Part shown: positions 39,590 through 41,275 of the stretch, in pieces
How positions within the stretch are numbered: the stretch's first letter is position 1
Layout: the number at the start of each line of letters is the position of its first letter
NCBI GenBank assembly: GCA_021201825.1
Contig: JAJQED010000018.1
Location: 1 to 41,275 of the forward strand
DNA length: 41,275 bases
Direction of reading: 5' to 3'
Source: Alistipes sp.
GTDB taxonomy: Bacteria; Bacteroidota; Bacteroidia; Bacteroidales; Rikenellaceae
Notes under the pieces: model-generated
The model's input: the letters and a program-made list of their open reading frames with translations, nothing else
What the model was told of the DNA's origin: nothing
The model's database searches: none
Translations under genes and position numbers: made by a program

Positions 39590-41191
39590 ATGAGAAGAAT
39601 CGCTACCGTTATAATTTTCCTTTCGGCTGCAATTGTTATGCGCGCAGCCGGGAACAATATAGATTCGCTGCTTACGGTCCTTGACCGCACCCTCGAACTT
39701 CGGGACCAATACGAACAGGCCACCCAGGCCCGCATCGACAGCACCCGGCAGGCACTGTCGGCCGACCTGACTCCCGAAGAGGAATACAATGTCAACAAGC
39801 GGCTGATCAGCCTCTACCGCTCCTACCGTTACGACCTTGCCATGCATTACGTGGTGCATAACCGCGAGCTGGCCACCCGTGCGGGGGATCACCATAAGAT
39901 CGTCGAGAGCCAGCTGGATTACTCAAATATCCTGCTCAGCGGCGGCATGTACAAGGAGGCTATCGAGAACCTGGATGCCATAGACCGCAAAATGATCCCG
40001 GACGACCTGCTTGCGGATTACTACCTCTGTTACGAACAGATCTACCTGCACCTGAGCATCTATGCATCCGGCACCGCTTTCGAGCCGGAATACTGGAAAA
40101 CGAGCCTGAGCTACGTGGATTCCCTGCGGACGGTGGTCCCCGAGAACTCGAACAACTATTTCGCCCTCTCGCGGATATACATAACAAGCCCCAACCGGGA
40201 GCTGGCCCGTAACCTGCTCGGCAACCTGCTCGGCAGGCTGGAACCCGGTTCGCACGGCTACGCTATCGTGGCCTCGACCCTTGCCGACTGTTACAGCGAG
40301 GCTGTCCCCGAGGAGAGGCTGAAGCGTAAAGGATACCTTATTATATCGGCCATCTCGGACATACGGTCCACGGTCAAGGAATACGTTTCGCTCTCCAACC
40401 TGTCGGCGTTGCTGTACGCCGAGAGGGATATCCAGCGGGCCTACCGCTACGGCACCATCTCGCTCGAGGACGCCAACTTCTACAACGCCCGCCTGCGCCG
40501 CATGGAAATGACCACGTTCTACCCCATTATCGAACGGGCCTACAAGACCGAGCTGGACAACAAGAACTCACGGCTCGAAAAGTCCGTGGTCATCATCAGC
40601 CTGCTGGCCATCCTAATGCTGAGCCTTATTATATATGTCACCCGCCAGACGTTCACCCTGCGCAGTACGCGTAAGGCCCTGATGGAGGTAAACGGGCGGC
40701 TGGTGGATACTAATAAGTCGCTCGTGGCGGCCAACAAGATCAAAGAGGAATACCTGGGGCGGTTCCTCAGCATGTGCTCCTCCTATATAAACCGCCTGGA
40801 GCGGTACCAGTCCCTTATCAATACCAAGCTCACGGCCGGCAAGGTGGAGGAGGTGCGTATAATGGCCCGCTCGTCCAACCTTATCAATTACGAGATCGCG
40901 GAGTTCTACCGCAGTTTCGACAAGGCGTTCCTGCACCTGTATCCCAATTTCATCGAATCGTTCAACGCCCTACTGCGCGACGAGGAACGGCTCGACCCCA
41001 AAGCCGAGGAGCTGCTCACCACCGAGATGAGGATATACGCGCTGGTAAAACTGGGGATCACCGATTCGGCCAGCATCGCCAAATTCCTCCGCTATTCGGC
41101 CAATACCGTCTACACCTACCGCCATAAGATCCGCACCAAAGCCCGGGACAAATCCACTTTCGAGGAGGACGTCCGCAATATCGGATTTTAG
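39590..41191 (+). CDS. DUF6377 membrane-bound transcriptional regulator
   Basis: 533 residues: signal peptide/anchor (1-20), a periplasmic helical TPR-like region (about 25-325), one membrane helix (about 332-353, IISLLAILMLSLIIYV), a coiled coil (LMEVNGRLVDTNKSLVAANK), and the DUF6377 domain ending in a LuxR/two-component-like HTH (about 475-525, LVKLGITDSASIAKFLRYSANTVYTYRHKIRTKA). It probably senses a periplasmic signal and binds DNA while membrane-bound. The start at 39590 (MRRIATVIIF) follows a TAACTTTG element; an upstream in-frame ATG at 39356 lies in the repeat cluster. Complete, 25 nt before the artefact. Confidence 0.88.
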   Translation: MRRIATVIIFLSAAIVMRAAGNNIDSLLTVLDRTLELRDQYEQATQARIDSTRQALSADLTPEEEYNVNKRLISLYRSYRYDLAMHYVVHNRELATRAGDHHKIVESQLDYSNILLSGGMYKEAIENLDAIDRKMIPDDLLADYYLCYEQIYLHLSIYASGTAFEPEYWKTSLSYVDSLRTVVPENSNNYFALSRIYITSPNRELARNLLGNLLGRLEPGSHGYAIVASTLADCYSEAVPEERLKRKGYLIISAISDIRSTVKEYVSLSNLSALLYAERDIQRAYRYGTISLEDANFYNARLRRMEMTTFYPIIERAYKTELDNKNSRLEKSVVIISLLAILMLSLIIYVTRQTFTLRSTRKALMEVNGRLVDTNKSLVAANKIKEEYLGRFLSMCSSYINRLERYQSLINTKLTAGKVEEVRIMARSSNLINYEIAEFYRSFDKAFLHLYPNFIESFNALLRDEERLDPKAEELLTTEMRIYALVKLGITDSASIAKFLRYSANTVYTYRHKIRTKARDKSTFEEDVRNIGF

Positions 41192-41218
41192 GGCGTCTAT
41201 ATTTTAAATTGGAATTTA

Positions 41219-41275
<57 letters not shown>

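Overview
This is a chromosomal contig from a Bacteroidales bacterium, most likely Rikenellaceae (Alistipes or a close relative). The evidence is a truncated 16S rRNA 5' end of Bacteroidetes type at base 1, repeated TTTG ... TAnnTTTG promoters, high overall GC, and many Bacteroidetes-only families (DUF4252, DUF4465, DUF4988, DUF4625, DUF6377, DUF6580). Both contig ends look like assembly limits: a cut rRNA operon on the left and a C12/G45 homopolymer on the right. The organism assignment is inference.

Layout. 1-822: 16S 5' end (minus) with two tandem rRNA promoters. 823-8130: housekeeping genes (murF, manC-type guanylyltransferase, nitroreductase, HAD phosphatase, rdgB) and an S24-fold HTH regulator/ribE/histidine kinase unit. 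8385-8456: tRNA-Arg(CCG). 8542-10981: ECF sigma factor, putative anti-sigma protein, outer-membrane barrel and DUF4252 protein in one operon. 11091-16791: methyltransferase, a candidate small RNA, tdk, comF-priA, mqnA (futalosine menaquinone pathway).

16838-27437 is an AT-richer surface-polysaccharide locus, all on the minus strand: TviC-like epimerase, TviB-like dehydrogenase, Wzx flippase, GT-A transferase, EpsG-like polymerase and four GT-B transferases. It predicts a polymer containing a hexosaminuronic acid. It has no initiating sugar-phosphate transferase and no Wza/Wzc export genes.

Directly upstream (27580-29317), in the same orientation, is the most unusual feature: seven tandem paralogues of a 76-91 residue single-domain XRE protein. 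Framework and C-terminal motif are conserved, while the predicted DNA-recognition helix differs in every copy. One copy carries a single amber codon. Next to it, divergently oriented, lie a 15-bp palindrome at a promoter, a structured RNA resembling SRP domain IV, and a second S24-fold regulator. That regulator is a paralogue of the one at 7480-8130. Both have lost the S24 catalytic Ser and Lys.

30351-35550: a cobalamin riboswitch heads a plus-strand operon of two probable surface lipoproteins (DUF4988-DUF4465 and a PKD-like protein), a DUF6580 membrane protein and a DUF2284 protein, with no btuB in the window. Convergent to it (38558-35558) is a likely metal-uptake operon: a small His/Cys-rich protein with hexapeptide repeats, a TonB-dependent receptor and a DUF4625 lipoprotein. 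A palindromic operator candidate sits inside its promoter. 38640-39380 is a cluster of palindromic dispersed repeats, followed by a DUF6377 membrane-bound regulator that ends just before the homopolymer artefact.
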